Below are positions 1-11,196 of a DNA stretch of 64,000 nucleotides, piece after piece. The stretch's first letter is position 1, and each line of letters opens with the position of its first letter. A program made the translations under genes and the position numbers. Source of the DNA: Onchocerca volvulus (lineage: Eukaryota > Nematoda > Chromadorea > Rhabditida > Onchocercidae); assembly GCA_000499405.2 (NCBI GenBank), contig HG738139.1, positions 4,798,616-4,862,615 on the forward strand. The letters are read 5' to 3'. The notes beneath the pieces were generated by a model. The model saw nothing but the letters and a program-made list of their open reading frames with translations, searched no databases and was not told the origin of the DNA.

Positions 1-3000
1 CAGTGATAAATTGACCAACGTGAGTAGTGAAGTAAGAAAACGTACTGATATTCCCTTTTTTGAAAATATCGCTCAACATTTCACGGTACGTTTTAGCTAT
101 ATATGCATACATTCAGTTATCGATTTGAAGCTTTGAAAGTTTCCGAAACTTTCGAACGCTTCAGAAACTGCCAATTTTTTTTTCCCAAAAAATATCATAT
201 TTAAGTTATTTTATTGTATGACTTCACTTATCAGACTTTCCATTTTTCTATGCACAAGTAAAACATCTTTAAATATAACTGACCTAATTTAAAAAAGCAC
301 ATTTTCCAAAGGAAAAAATGAAGTTACAAACTATTCCGACTAGACTACTTTGGGAAGATAATTGTGTTTGCTATGAGAAATAAATGAATTACATAATCCA
401 TCAAATTTTAAAGAATTCACGAGAACATATGAAAAGTATGCAAGAACAATTAGAACAAATGGATCATTTGATTTCTTATTTGGCAGCATATTTCTGTGAA
501 GATGAAAAGCATTTTAAAATTGAAGAATGCTTCAAAATATTGTCTACATTTATCTGTAGGCTTCGAGAAGCGTTAAGCGTACGTTTTCATTTTGTATTTT
601 GATACTAGCATTTGTTTCTAAGAATTATTCATATATTTTATTGGACTTATTTTCCAGCTAAGTTCTGGGAAGAAGAAGAATAAAGTATAAAATATATTTA
701 ACAGTGTTAAGTTAAGGAAGAAAAAAAAAATAAGGTATTTCATATTTGTAAAAATCTAAGATTTCTAATTCAAGCAGTCCAATCTTTTGCTTCCTATTTG
801 ATTGCAATTAAAATATTTGAACAAAAAAGATTCGATTAGTAATTTCTTAATTCTTTTCGTTTCAATTTTCTTCGTTTCCTAATGAGCTATTTGATGACAA
901 TAATTATTGCTCATTTATTTAATCCTCAAAATCTTTGTTTACTTCAAGAGGATCAGTGAATATTTTAGCAATGTATCAGATGAATTCTCATATGTTTTAA
1001 TGGACGGAACGAATTAACAGATTCAGTTCTTTCGTTACTATATTTTTGCATTCTTAACTATCTACTTTTTACGTGCTTTCCAGAAGGTTAAGTTTTTGAA
1101 TGCCATTTCATACAGGATAATGAAAAACGCGCAAGAAGATTAAAACGCATGGAAGAAAGAGCCTATGTGGAAAATAACGTATCGGATAATTCTTCGAAAT
1201 TTAATTTGTCACAAAAGACAAATAATAATAATAATAATAATAAAACATTGGAAGAACTTTTGGAAAGCGAGTAAGTATATGAAAGCTCTTGAAGATGCTA
1301 GTAATGCTGATGCATTCTTAATATTTTGATTCATTACATTCTGAATCTTACAACTGAACAGAATTAGAACAATTCCATCATTTTCAATCTTGTGCTCTTT
1401 GCAACATTTATGCAATAATGAAAATGGTTGTGCTATCCATTTCTTGTTTATCTACAAAAAAAAAAAAAAAAAAAAAATTCAGTTTGGATTGCAAATTACA
1501 ATCCAATATTTGCAAAAAAAAAAATTTAACAATTTCAAGAAATCTATTTCATTCCATGGACTTGCAGTTCTCATTCGGACATCCGTCACTCGAGACCTCG
1601 TTCAAATATCAATCAAACAAATATTCTGATGAAACGATCGAATGATGAGAGAGAAGATCGTAAAATTGTTCATCGAACAGTTCGTAAACTAACGGATGAA
1701 GTACCTGATGAGGTAAGCTTTGCTTTTTTTTATATGAGCTTTATTGGTAACAGTTGCGTTGATCATACTGATAGTAGCAACGATATGAATTCATTTTTTT
1801 TTTTCTCTTGTCTGATTTTGTGATGAATTAGGGAGATGACATGTCACCAATCATGAAATTGCGAAAACAATCACGAAACAAAAGTGATGCTTATCTGATA
1901 AGAAATAGTCAGAATTTGGATGAATTCCTGGAAGTAGCTGAAAGAGTCGAAAAGAAAATTGTAAAGAAACATGTTGAGGTAGGATCATCTTATTCTTTTC
2001 GTAAGATTTAATCATCTGCAAATTTTTTTCTCTTCAGGTTTCAGCTTTGTTAAATAATTGGAAACCTTCACTATATTTTTTTTTTTTTTAGCATAACAAA
2101 GAAACGTCTAATGAATTGACTGAAATGGTTCCTACATTTTCAACTTCTAGAGGTTAGAAATTTTTCATTCATTCAAGATAAATCGATTCTAAAAAAAAAA
2201 AAAAATTGTCAGTTGTATTTTTTTAGCTTTTTCGATGATTTTTTTTTTCTTCACTAATTATTGTGAATTCATTCGTCGTTTCAAGTAGAAAATACTACTC
2301 CTTATTAATGGTAACATTTGGATTCTGAAATCATGCCCTATCGTAAGATATGAACAGGATACGGTTCTAAAATTCAGGTTTTACTATTGATGGTGGAAAA
2401 TACTTTTTTGTATTCTGGAATAGAATGTTAAATTGTAATGATATTTTCTATCAAAATATGACATTATTATATTTAACGCAATGAAACTTTTTCCAGAAGA
2501 TGCGGAACTTGAAAAAGCGCCATCAATTAGTACCTTAGAAAAATCAACTCCCAAACTTAATTCAATAGATACCATGCAAGATGCATCATTCATCCATGAC
2601 AACAAAGTTGCAACGATGCTTCGTTCGATGGATAAGATGAAGCAACGAATTGCAGTGGAAAGAGATGTCGAGATTCCATTATCGAAGACAATACGCAGCG
2701 TACGAACAATGAAATCAATTCAGAAGACATCTACTGCACAAGCTTCTAATAAGGATCCACGATCTTCACCGTATCGAATCAAATTGTCCACATCTTCAAC
2801 GTCTCGTAAATTTACACCAGAGCAACAATCTATCACATCACAACCTTCTGCTGCTACCTTTGCTTCAACAAATCGAAAAATTGGAACACTAGAACAGACA
2901 TATGACGAATCAAAGAACGTCCTCTCAAAATCATCAATGCAGTCAGGAAAATCTTTCACAACCATCACCACCAAAGAATCTGTGATAAGACAACGTAATG

Positions 3001-3701
3001 GAATGGTTCTAACAAGTAAAACTGAAATGACCTCTTCAAGGTCTAGCAAAACTATGCCTTCTCGAAAGCCACGTTCTGGTGCATCTGCTACCAATTTACC
3101 CAGCATCGTATCTGCAAAAAATACAATGCCCTTACGTACGCCAAGAAAATCAGTAGGAATAACTTGCAATACAGATACTGAGATACCATGTACGTCAAAT
3201 TCATCAACAGAAAATTCGCCAAAACATGTATCTGATACTGCTAATACTTTTGATACGTTGACTACCGATGAGCACAACATTGATTCACAGTCGTTTTGGA
3301 AGACAACTGATCGGTCAACTCATGCTAAATCAATTTCAACATTTGCGAAGGGAGCAATGCATTCGCATGATAATATATCACATTCTACTACTGTATCGAA
3401 TCATGTCCCTTCATCTTCAAAGCCTCCCGCTGTATCACGTCCGAAATCGGCTCCGCAACGAACATCAGCAGTAAGTGGTGCGACGCCATCAACACGGATA
3501 ACACCTTCACGTGTCTCACCTTCCACATTACGACGGCCTGTAAGAGGAACAACCAAACCTGGTCCACAACTAGCAGTTTCATCATCCGTGGTAACATCGA
3601 ATCCTCATAACAGAACTATGAAACGTGCAGATTCCTGTAGTACCGCTTCGAGACCTTTGCTGATTAAAACTGGTGCCATATCAAGACCTAGGTGGAAGTA
3701 A
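1..3701 (+). CDS. Formin, FH2-domain C-terminus plus Ser/Thr-rich basic tail (5' end outside window)
   Basis: Formins nucleate and elongate unbranched actin filaments through the FH2 domain. Exons by phase-consistent joining: 2-85, 414-578, 1116-1270, 1568-1712, 1832-1978, 2092-2152, 2497-3701, giving 653 residues in the window. The first three exons read as the end of an FH2 domain: SEVRKRTDIPFFENIAQHF, then LAAYFCEDEKHFKIEECF, then a basic coiled stretch DNEKRARRLKRMEERA. The FCED-x-FKxEECF block is characteristic of formins. Next comes a charged linker with seven Asn from an (AAT)7 run at 1221-1241. The last, 1.2-kb exon encodes about 400 residues rich in Ser, Thr, Lys, Arg and Pro with no recognised domain. 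It recalls the long tails of inverted formins or FHDC1, but the formin class is not settled. I did not recognise a clear DAD motif. The neighbouring ribosomal protein gene is convergent. Confidence 0.85.
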
Positions 3702-5341
3702 TTCAATAGTAGAAGTAATAGCGACAACATTGGAAATGCAATCTTTTGATATGAACATTGAGGAAAAGAAAAAAGATATATTAAAACCACAGCAATATGT
3801 AAAAAAAGATAAGCTTTCTCTTCTCTCATTTCGATTCAATCATTCAAAGATCTTTTCTTTTTATTTACTATCAATTGCAAATCATAAACTAATTAATAAC
3901 CGTTACACTGTTATCAAACAATGATGTCTATTGAATATGATTGATCCAGTAAGTATTTCTTCCATTTTTGCGGCAATCAATCTATTCATCTTCGCGATGC
4001 TTATCATTTAATCAATCGTTCAAATTGTTCATCTTTCTGTCTTGCTAGGATAGTGACAGAAATGTTAAAGGAGCGAATAGGGACAAATAGATGGATAATA
4101 CTTCGTGATTCTCGATATTCATCACTGTTTGTGTTTCTGTAATTCCTCAATTCATTATTACGTGTTTTAAAGAAAGCAATATTTATTGTTGAAATTCTTA
4201 CCCTCCGTGCTGTTTTTTTTTATAAAAATAGGAAAGTCAGATAGATTTTTTGTTGAAGGCAATGATTATGTTATCTTAATTTGCTATTTTTGCATTTACT
4301 TATTTATTTGTTAGTTTTTGAATAAATTTTTGTTCTTTTATGCATAGTATAATTGGGAAATATTTGTAAAAAATATGCGACTTGTTGTATATCTGTCAAA
4401 ACGCTTTCAAAAAGACAGTTCGAATGTGATATTGTATGATTCATATGATTCCATGGACATAACAGATGATTGCTTGAAAACAGATCTTCATACGCATTCA
4501 AAAATCATTTTGTCATGTTCCATACAATATCCCTTTCTTATGTATCATCTTCACAATCTCTGATATTCTACTTCATGCGCTTTTCATTAATAAAATTAGA
4601 AATCAATTTCCATAAAGATTTAATCTGTTTCATGTTTTTAAATTAATTTTCAAAAGAAATAACCCAGAATAAAAATCTCCTGGTATCTATAAATATGACA
4701 TTGTATTATTCAATACATCTTATCTCTGAAAGATTATATATAATTTGTTTTTGCATATGAAAAGTAGAAATTCCAAAAAACGAAGATGTCCATATGAAAC
4801 AAAAAATAGCAATTAAAATTTTGAATTTAGATTTTCATTACCAAACTCAAAAGGTAAGAATTCTATAACAGCTTTAATCTTCACGTATCAAATTTTTTAA
4901 CAAAGAAGTTGTCCTTTGATAAATCACGAAGCACTTCTCAAATATGAATGAAATAATTCATTCATTTCCCCAAAAGAAATAATTTTGTTTTTCCCAATGG
5001 GAAAGTAAATCCGAATATTAGATATGCTAAAAGAAAGCTTTAATTATTTTAACATCAAAATATGATATATCTTTTATCCACTCATTTGATTAGCTTTCAA
5101 CTTTCAAGATGCACTACATGAAGATTGAATAAGCTATTGTTTCTGAATACTTTGAAGTATTAATAAAGTTCTGATAGTCGATGGCCAGTGAAAAAGTCAG
5201 TCAAAAAGTGAATCAAATAAGTAAACGAATACATAAATATATATCGCTGATGTCAACATATTTCGGCATAATGATACTTCGATTTGCAAATCATATATAA
5301 ATAAAAATGTAAATGTTCGTTGTTAAGATCTTAAATCTCCG

Positions 5342-5457
5342 AAAGTCCTTCACCAATTGCTTTCAAATTTTGGTACAACGTTACATTCGAATAGGAGTGT
5401 TTTTCTGTATAGATATATCTTTTTTTTTAAATCTGTCATCCTGTGACTTTCGTGAAA
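5342..5457 (+). repeat. Diverged dispersed repeat, copy 1
   Basis: This copy aligns by eye with 6098-6212. Both run CTTCACCAA, a TTTGAAATT-like block, ACAAnGTTnCA, a CTATTTTTnTAnAnATATA block, a T run, TATCATnCTGTGAC. The family is not recognised. Confidence 0.5.
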
Positions 5458-6097
5458 ATAAATTTTGCGAAAGCGACAATTCCTGCTGGAAGAAAGAATT
5501 TATTGAAAGAATGGAACAGTTACGAACAAACAACTATTCGAGAATATAACTTATCACTGAGTATTCTTTCTTCTGTCGCTAGTAAAAGTGAGACTGCCGC
5601 TTGATTGTTGATAGTCGTATTGATTCAAGTCGACTGTTGCTGTGGTCGTTGTGGAATACTGTTATAGAGAAGACTGGTGTTCGTTGACCAACTTGCAAAA
5701 AAAAGAATGCTTCTGCTCCAAAATCCGAACCATTTCAATCCTTTCGAGGCTCCTTCTCCTCCCTTGATATCCAATGTGTCGTCTCCTGATTGGTCGATCT
5801 CCTCCTATTTTCCTATTGATCCGAGCATTTTGGCGGTAATCATGCCCATCATTTCGGCAGGAAACATATTTATCCTTTCCTATGAAACATCTTTCCCCTT
5901 TTGGTGATGAACCTGATTACCGTTTTAGATATCTATCCTCTTTTTAGTGTTTTGGGGGGAAACATGCTTGCCGACTTGTTGGTCGATATTTGGAACTAAG
6001 CGCCTTTTGAACTTTATCACCCCTTGTTTATATTAATTTTTGGATTTTTCGACAGTGACAGGCGAAAATAATTAGGAGGACTAATTTTGACAGAATG

Positions 6098-6212
6098 TTT
6101 CAAGTTCTTCACCAACTGATTTGAAATTCTGAAACAATGTTGCACTTAAACAGGCACTATTTTTATATACATATACCTACCTTTTTTTTTACCTATCATA
6201 CCTGTGACAAGT
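6098..6212 (+). repeat. Diverged dispersed repeat, copy 2
   Basis: Second copy of the element at 5342-5457, same orientation, about 760 bp away. The copies differ by many substitutions, so the duplication is old. It lies just upstream of the sucC-like bacterial remnant. Confidence 0.5.
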
Positions 6213-6499
6213 CAAAGTAATTGAGCGGACTTCATTTGCAAGATTAGTTGGGAACAGCTAGTTATGAATAAAATGCGTCTCAAGTAATTGAAACTTGCAT
6301 CATTATCTAGTTTTGACTCTACTTACGCAAAATCCCTTTGCGCAAAATGGAGTTCTCAGGTATAAATTTCACTCTTTCTCATAGTCATTGACTAAACATT
6401 CATTATACCGTAACGTAATTGACAATAAAATTCAACGGTGTAAAAAAAAAAATTTTAGCCAGATGCTCCCATCAAAATTGATGCAGAATGTCATCCAGC

Positions 6500-6706
6500 A
6501 ATGAGACTGGATTTGGTCTGAGATAACAGCAAGTAAAAAGGGTTTACATTGAAGAGGGTTCAACTATTAAGAAAGAGTATTATTTAGGTTTAGTAGTTGA
6601 TCTAAAACTCAGCAGGCCAACATTCATATTTTCTTCAGAAGGTGGAATGGATATTGAAAAAGTTGCGAAGAGCTCTCCTACGAAAATTGTGAAGCTCGAT
6701 ATTAGT
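6500..6706 (+). pseudogene. sucC: sucC fragment, Wolbachia-like DNA in the nuclear genome
   Basis: SucC is the beta subunit of bacterial succinyl-CoA synthetase (TCA cycle). An uninterrupted frame at 6533-6706 reads [19 protein letters not shown], then [20 protein letters not shown], then [10 protein letters not shown]. This follows the middle of alphaproteobacterial SucC: the RVYIEEG, EYYL and [10 protein letters not shown] blocks are in order with normal spacing. The frame stays open past 6706, but the similarity stops there. Bases 6500-6532 look like a decayed continuation. Only about 58 codons of a protein of nearly 400 residues remain, with no start or ATP-grasp region, so it cannot be functional. 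The bacterial-type EGGMDIE wording argues against the host mitochondrial paralogue. Wolbachia origin is inferred from the host type. Confidence 0.7.
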
Positions 6707-7141
6707 CATTCGAACGATTCAGTAGATGATCAAACAAGGCTCACAAAGCATTTCAAAAATCTCGACTGTCTCATATTACGAATTAATGCTGCATTTCATC
6801 TCTGGATTTCGGAATCATTTTTTTCTGATGCTCATATTTCTGATTTATTGACTTTAATCAATAAATCGATTAGGCTGCTGACACTATAAATCACTTCTAG
6901 AAAATCAGCTTTTAATGAAATTCGATATTTGGTTGAGACACTAGCCTCATAATCGGCTCACGTCATATATAGTTTACTTACAGTAATTAATGACTGAGAT
7001 CCATACTTCATAATTAATATATCCTAAGCAATGATAATCCTCCACACTCATCTAGTGAAGTTTTTAACCACATGTGGTAACTCCAACAAAAAGAGTTTTA
7101 TTCCGAAAACGAAAAATAACATTATAGACATAACAAAAACT
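6707..7141. other. Intergenic tail and 3' UTR of the ribosomal protein gene
   Basis: No gene seen. TTTATT at 7097-7102, read on the minus strand as AATAAA, is a good polyadenylation signal for the convergent ribosomal protein gene ending at 7142. Confidence 0.6.
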
Positions 7142-8848
7142 TCATACGGATTCCTGAACGGGAGGCTCATAATCATCCGGTCTTTCGATTTTTTCACCTT
7201 CAGCACTTGTAAATGTACTAACATCTGTATGCATCTCCATTAAACGTCCAATTTCAAACTTTGGTTTCTTTAATATTTTCACTTTCCTAATGCATACATC
7301 TTGCAATGGATAGATGTAAGAACACGCTTTTTCGATATCTTTCCCAATTGAATCAGGAACTAGTTTATGGCACACATCCTTTAGATCACTTCCTTGCACC
7401 TGAATAATTAATACTCAAATTCTTCAAAGAAAAAAAAATACATTTTTCACCACTGGTAAGATGATGGCATTAATATCGTTATTGCTCACTAAGATAAATA
7501 AATCTACTTTATGATATTTCGCTCGAATTACTACGAATGTCATTCATAACGGTCGAAAATGATTGCTACACAGCAAAGAGCTGAATTGATATCAAATATT
7601 CACCTCTTTCTGCATATACTCCACCATTTTTGCCCGAATCTGTCTAATCTTTGACGACTTCGCATAACTTGTTTTCTTCAATTGCCTTGCATTCTTTTTC
7701 GTGAAACCGATGCAGAAAAGTCGCAGCAAATAACCATCCGATGTTTTGACCGCTACATTAGCTTCAATAAGAGTCTAGAATTTTCCTTTAATTAGATCAA
7801 CAAATCGAAAGAATCGGTATGTTTCTGTTATAGTTTATAGGAAAATTCTAAATGAAATGGGAGCGTCGATTCCTATCACAGATATATTTGAAAAAATAAA
7901 TCAGTATCCTTCATATTTAACAAAAACAGTTGATTTTAGAAGAATTTCTGACAAGCTACCACTTACATGCCATTTTTTGACAATGGAACAAAGTTTGTCA
8001 CGAGTGAGTCGCATGCCATGGAAATTAGTCAGGCAAGTTCGACCCTGAACATCCTCACAGATCAAACGCATTTTTCGAAATTCCGACTCAGCATTGTTTA
8101 AGTCACCAAGTGACACTTCATAGACACGTCCTTTTAAACCTTCGCTAGCAATTTCTGCAAAACAGTATAACTTCATTAGTATTATTATGTTACAATCTTC
8201 GATGGAATGCTTCTTATGTTTTTTTTCTCCTATATAGCAATAATAAAATTGAAAATAAGATGCACGGAGATAAGATCCCATATAGCAGCCAAAGGAATTT
8301 TTAAAGTACGTTTAACTAACAATATTAATTTTCTTAAAAGTGAAGTACTGTTAAAGAAGCAACGTGTAAATAGAATGAACCCATGAAAATAGCATTACTG
8401 TAATCATTGGAGAAATTTATCACAGAAAGCCAGTCAGAAAAAGAAGACCTGCATTATAGAGCCAAATGTTAGCTTTTAAGAAAAATATCTCATTAAGAAA
8501 TTAAACCAATAGTAAACGTTACATTTTTGCTGCTAGCAAAATTGATTTTAGATGAATGCAAATTATATGGCCGATAAAAAAACACTTCATATCACCATCA
8601 TTTCTTGCTGTATTATTTTCAGAATACTAAACAATTCTTGTTTTTCCTATCCCATTTACAAGAAATGGCAAGCAATGATCAAACTGCTTACTTATTCCTT
8701 GCGTACGATTTACCAATGTTTTCCCGATATGTTGAACATTGAACATTGAGGGTGCTTTAATATCATACCATTCCTTGCGTGTAAATGGATCAACAACCTT
8801 TTTCTTTGCACCCTTTTTACCCATCTTTTTGTTTTTTCCAACAGCCAT
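7142..8848 (-). CDS. rps-1: 40S ribosomal protein eS1 (RPS3A; C. elegans rps-1 orthologue)
   Basis: Structural protein of the small cytoplasmic ribosomal subunit, near the mRNA exit and platform region. Four exons on the minus strand: 8848-8692, 8154-7967, 7774-7604, 7399-7142, summing to 257 residues, which fits the family length. The N-terminus starts [17 protein letters not shown], followed by [19 protein letters not shown]. Later blocks [54 protein letters not shown] and [17 protein letters not shown] match RPS3A throughout. Exon 1 joins exon 2 at phase 1 (ATA A|AA). An acceptor (ATTTCAG) lies 53 nt upstream of the ATG, at 8901/8902. It fits spliced-leader trans-splicing or a 5' UTR intron. 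Divergent from the 4E-T gene; no sign of decay. Confidence 0.96.
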
Positions 8849-11196
8849 CTTTAAGCCTGCTTCTGAATGCTTGCAACAAGCTCGTTAGATAACAAATTAT
8901 CCTGAAATATGGTTAAGTAAGAAATAGTGAGATGACGCAGTCCAGAGGTGCATAAGAAGGTTTTACAAGACAAGTATCAAAATCATTCTTTCAAGAAGAA
9001 TGAATTTGCAATAACTAACAAGTAACTGTGCTCGGCTCACCTAAATTACCAAACGACGCTATACTTTTTTAACTACATGTAATACAATCCTCATGCTGAT
9101 GTAATATAACAATACATTCTGCTATTTTAACGTAACAACGCAAACTTATACTTTAACTCAATGTTTGGTCTTCCCAAGTGTCAGTTCTGCTTATCAAAAA
9201 TGGTCCACATTCAATGTCCACGCTTCATTCAAGCAAGCAAGACGTCATACTCATTGAAAATTTGAGAATAGGTTGAAGACGTTTCTTCCTACAACTCCTC
9301 TAATCATTCGCTTTATCGAATATAACTGCTTTATTACGTACTCCAGCTATTCTGAGAGATATTTCAGAAGGAACCAGCTATTAGACAGTTCGATTAGTCC
9401 TTCGTCCCTACACCGAAGTTAGATGATCAATTTGCATGTCAAAATCGCTTCGAACTTCTATCATTCCCACATGGTCATGGCATAACAACTAACAATCTAA
9501 CCATTTCCACATTATCTTAACATTATAACTTGTAGATGCTATTGCTTAAATCTCCTAAAGTGACTTTAAATATTTTCTATCAATTATGAACATTTCCAGT
9601 AACATGTTACTGCTACCAATTCTCATGTCAAGTTTCAAGTTTTCCAGAGATGAATTTCCTTAAAAATGAAATGAGAACCGTTTGTCATTGAACTATAAAC
9701 ATTAATTCTACCACTATTCTCACCTAAATCACTTATGCCACGTCACACCACGACAAATTCACCAAATCCCACGTGCGAAACATTTATCACAAAAATGCCT
9801 AAATCCAATACTCAGCATAACATATCAAGCAGTCTCCCTGGATGACCGACCATCTGGGACAATATGAAATTTCTCGCACTATGCAGCATGGGCCGTAAAA
9901 TGATTGGATATCTGTGTGAGAGAGTGTGGTTGTTGTTTTTGTTCGGATTAGGTTAGATTTCTTTTTTTTTTTTTTGGTTTTTATTTGGGAATTTATGAAT
10001 GTTAAGAATAGCTTTTTGCCTCTTCAAGTTTGTGATAAAACGTTGAGAGAAGCTAAAATGAAATCATATGAGACATACGTGAACTGTTTGGATGTGTCGC
10101 AGTTTTAATTGTTCAGGTATCAGTGATCTGTTTGCATATTTACATTATTCAGATATCAGTGATTTATATACTTACATTTTTGCTAACAAACTTATCAGTT
10201 TTAAGACAAATTTTGAGTTTGTGCGAAGTCAATCAGTAAAGTAGTACCTGTTTTGCACGAACATTTAAATTACGTTTGTAATCCATGCTGTTTTAGCAAT
10301 ATTCATTTAGATTCACCTAAAATTTCAGGCATAGGTTTATTTTGTGTAACTTGATTTGGCAAAATACAATAAGTTTAAAACTTTGTGGATTTTATTTCAT
10401 ATCTCGGCACTCGAAAGTTATAACTCATATATATTGCGGTAAATGAAAATTTTCTATTTATTTCTATTCCATTATATGTAAAGATTACCGTCATGAAAAG
10501 TATTTTACATGTCCTTCTTTTTTTACATGTCCTTCTTTTAAGATTATATTTATTCATCATATCTTATTTCTGATCTCGCAAGAAAACTTAGAAAGTTTAG
10601 GTGATTGGTAAAATTTTAATGATATGATAATCTTTTCGGTTGTCTTTTCATTTTTTATTTCGATAATAAATCTGTATAAATGTGGTTTTTCACAGTATTG
10701 GTACATTATTTCCATTTGTAAGTACGAACGCGGTTGAACTTATCTGTGGGTTTTGTTTGCAAATATATCAGGGATGACGTCTGAATTGTATCACCAATAC
10801 CGTAGTTCTCTTTGATTATCCCGTTTTCAGAATAGGAGAAAAGTAGATTTTTTCCTGATATATTTATTATTCGTGGAATATGAATTTTTGAAGATCTCGA
10901 TAAGATTTTTTTTAAATTGTACTGTGTAAGCTTTGTCTAGGACATTGTGACGTGAATATATACATGCCATAATTAGAATGCTACAAATTTCATTGGTCTG
11001 ATGATAATATATTCTAATGTTATCTCGCTTATCAAGACTCATTATTTCATCTTTCGATACATATCGACTATTAAGAATATTTTCAAATGCTTGAATTCAC
11101 AGGAAATATTTCTGGAATGGGGAAAGGAGAAATCCTCGGATTATTCTCAGTTGAAAAATATACACTTATTTATTTACTTATATATTTCAGGTGTTC
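8849..11196. other. Intergenic region between two divergent genes
   Basis: Holds the 5' UTR and promoter of the RPS3A gene and the upstream region of the 4E-T gene. No coding exon is recognised. The stretch 9150-9900 is somewhat less AT-rich than the rest but has no supported ORF. A short imperfect tandem repeat lies at 10116-10184. An acceptor (ATATTTCAG) ends at 11190, six bases before the chosen 4E-T start codon. Confidence 0.55.
10116..10184 (+). repeat. Imperfect tandem repeat, two units
   Basis: Two adjacent units of roughly 35 bp share TTCAGNTATCAGTGATNT and a downstream TTACATT block, with several substitutions between them. Confidence 0.5.

Larger units (their letters stand above)
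3702..6499. other. Intergenic region downstream of the formin gene
   Basis: AT-rich sequence with the presumed formin 3' UTR at its left end (AATAAA near 4320). I find no gene here. It contains two diverged copies of a roughly 115-bp repeat (listed separately) and short ORFs, including one at 5677-5907, with no recognisable product. Confidence 0.6.

Noticed and set aside
5677..5907. Proline/serine-rich 76-codon ORF between formin and ribosomal protein genes.
   Set aside because: No recognisable product, no supporting splice sites, and no neighbouring frame continues it.
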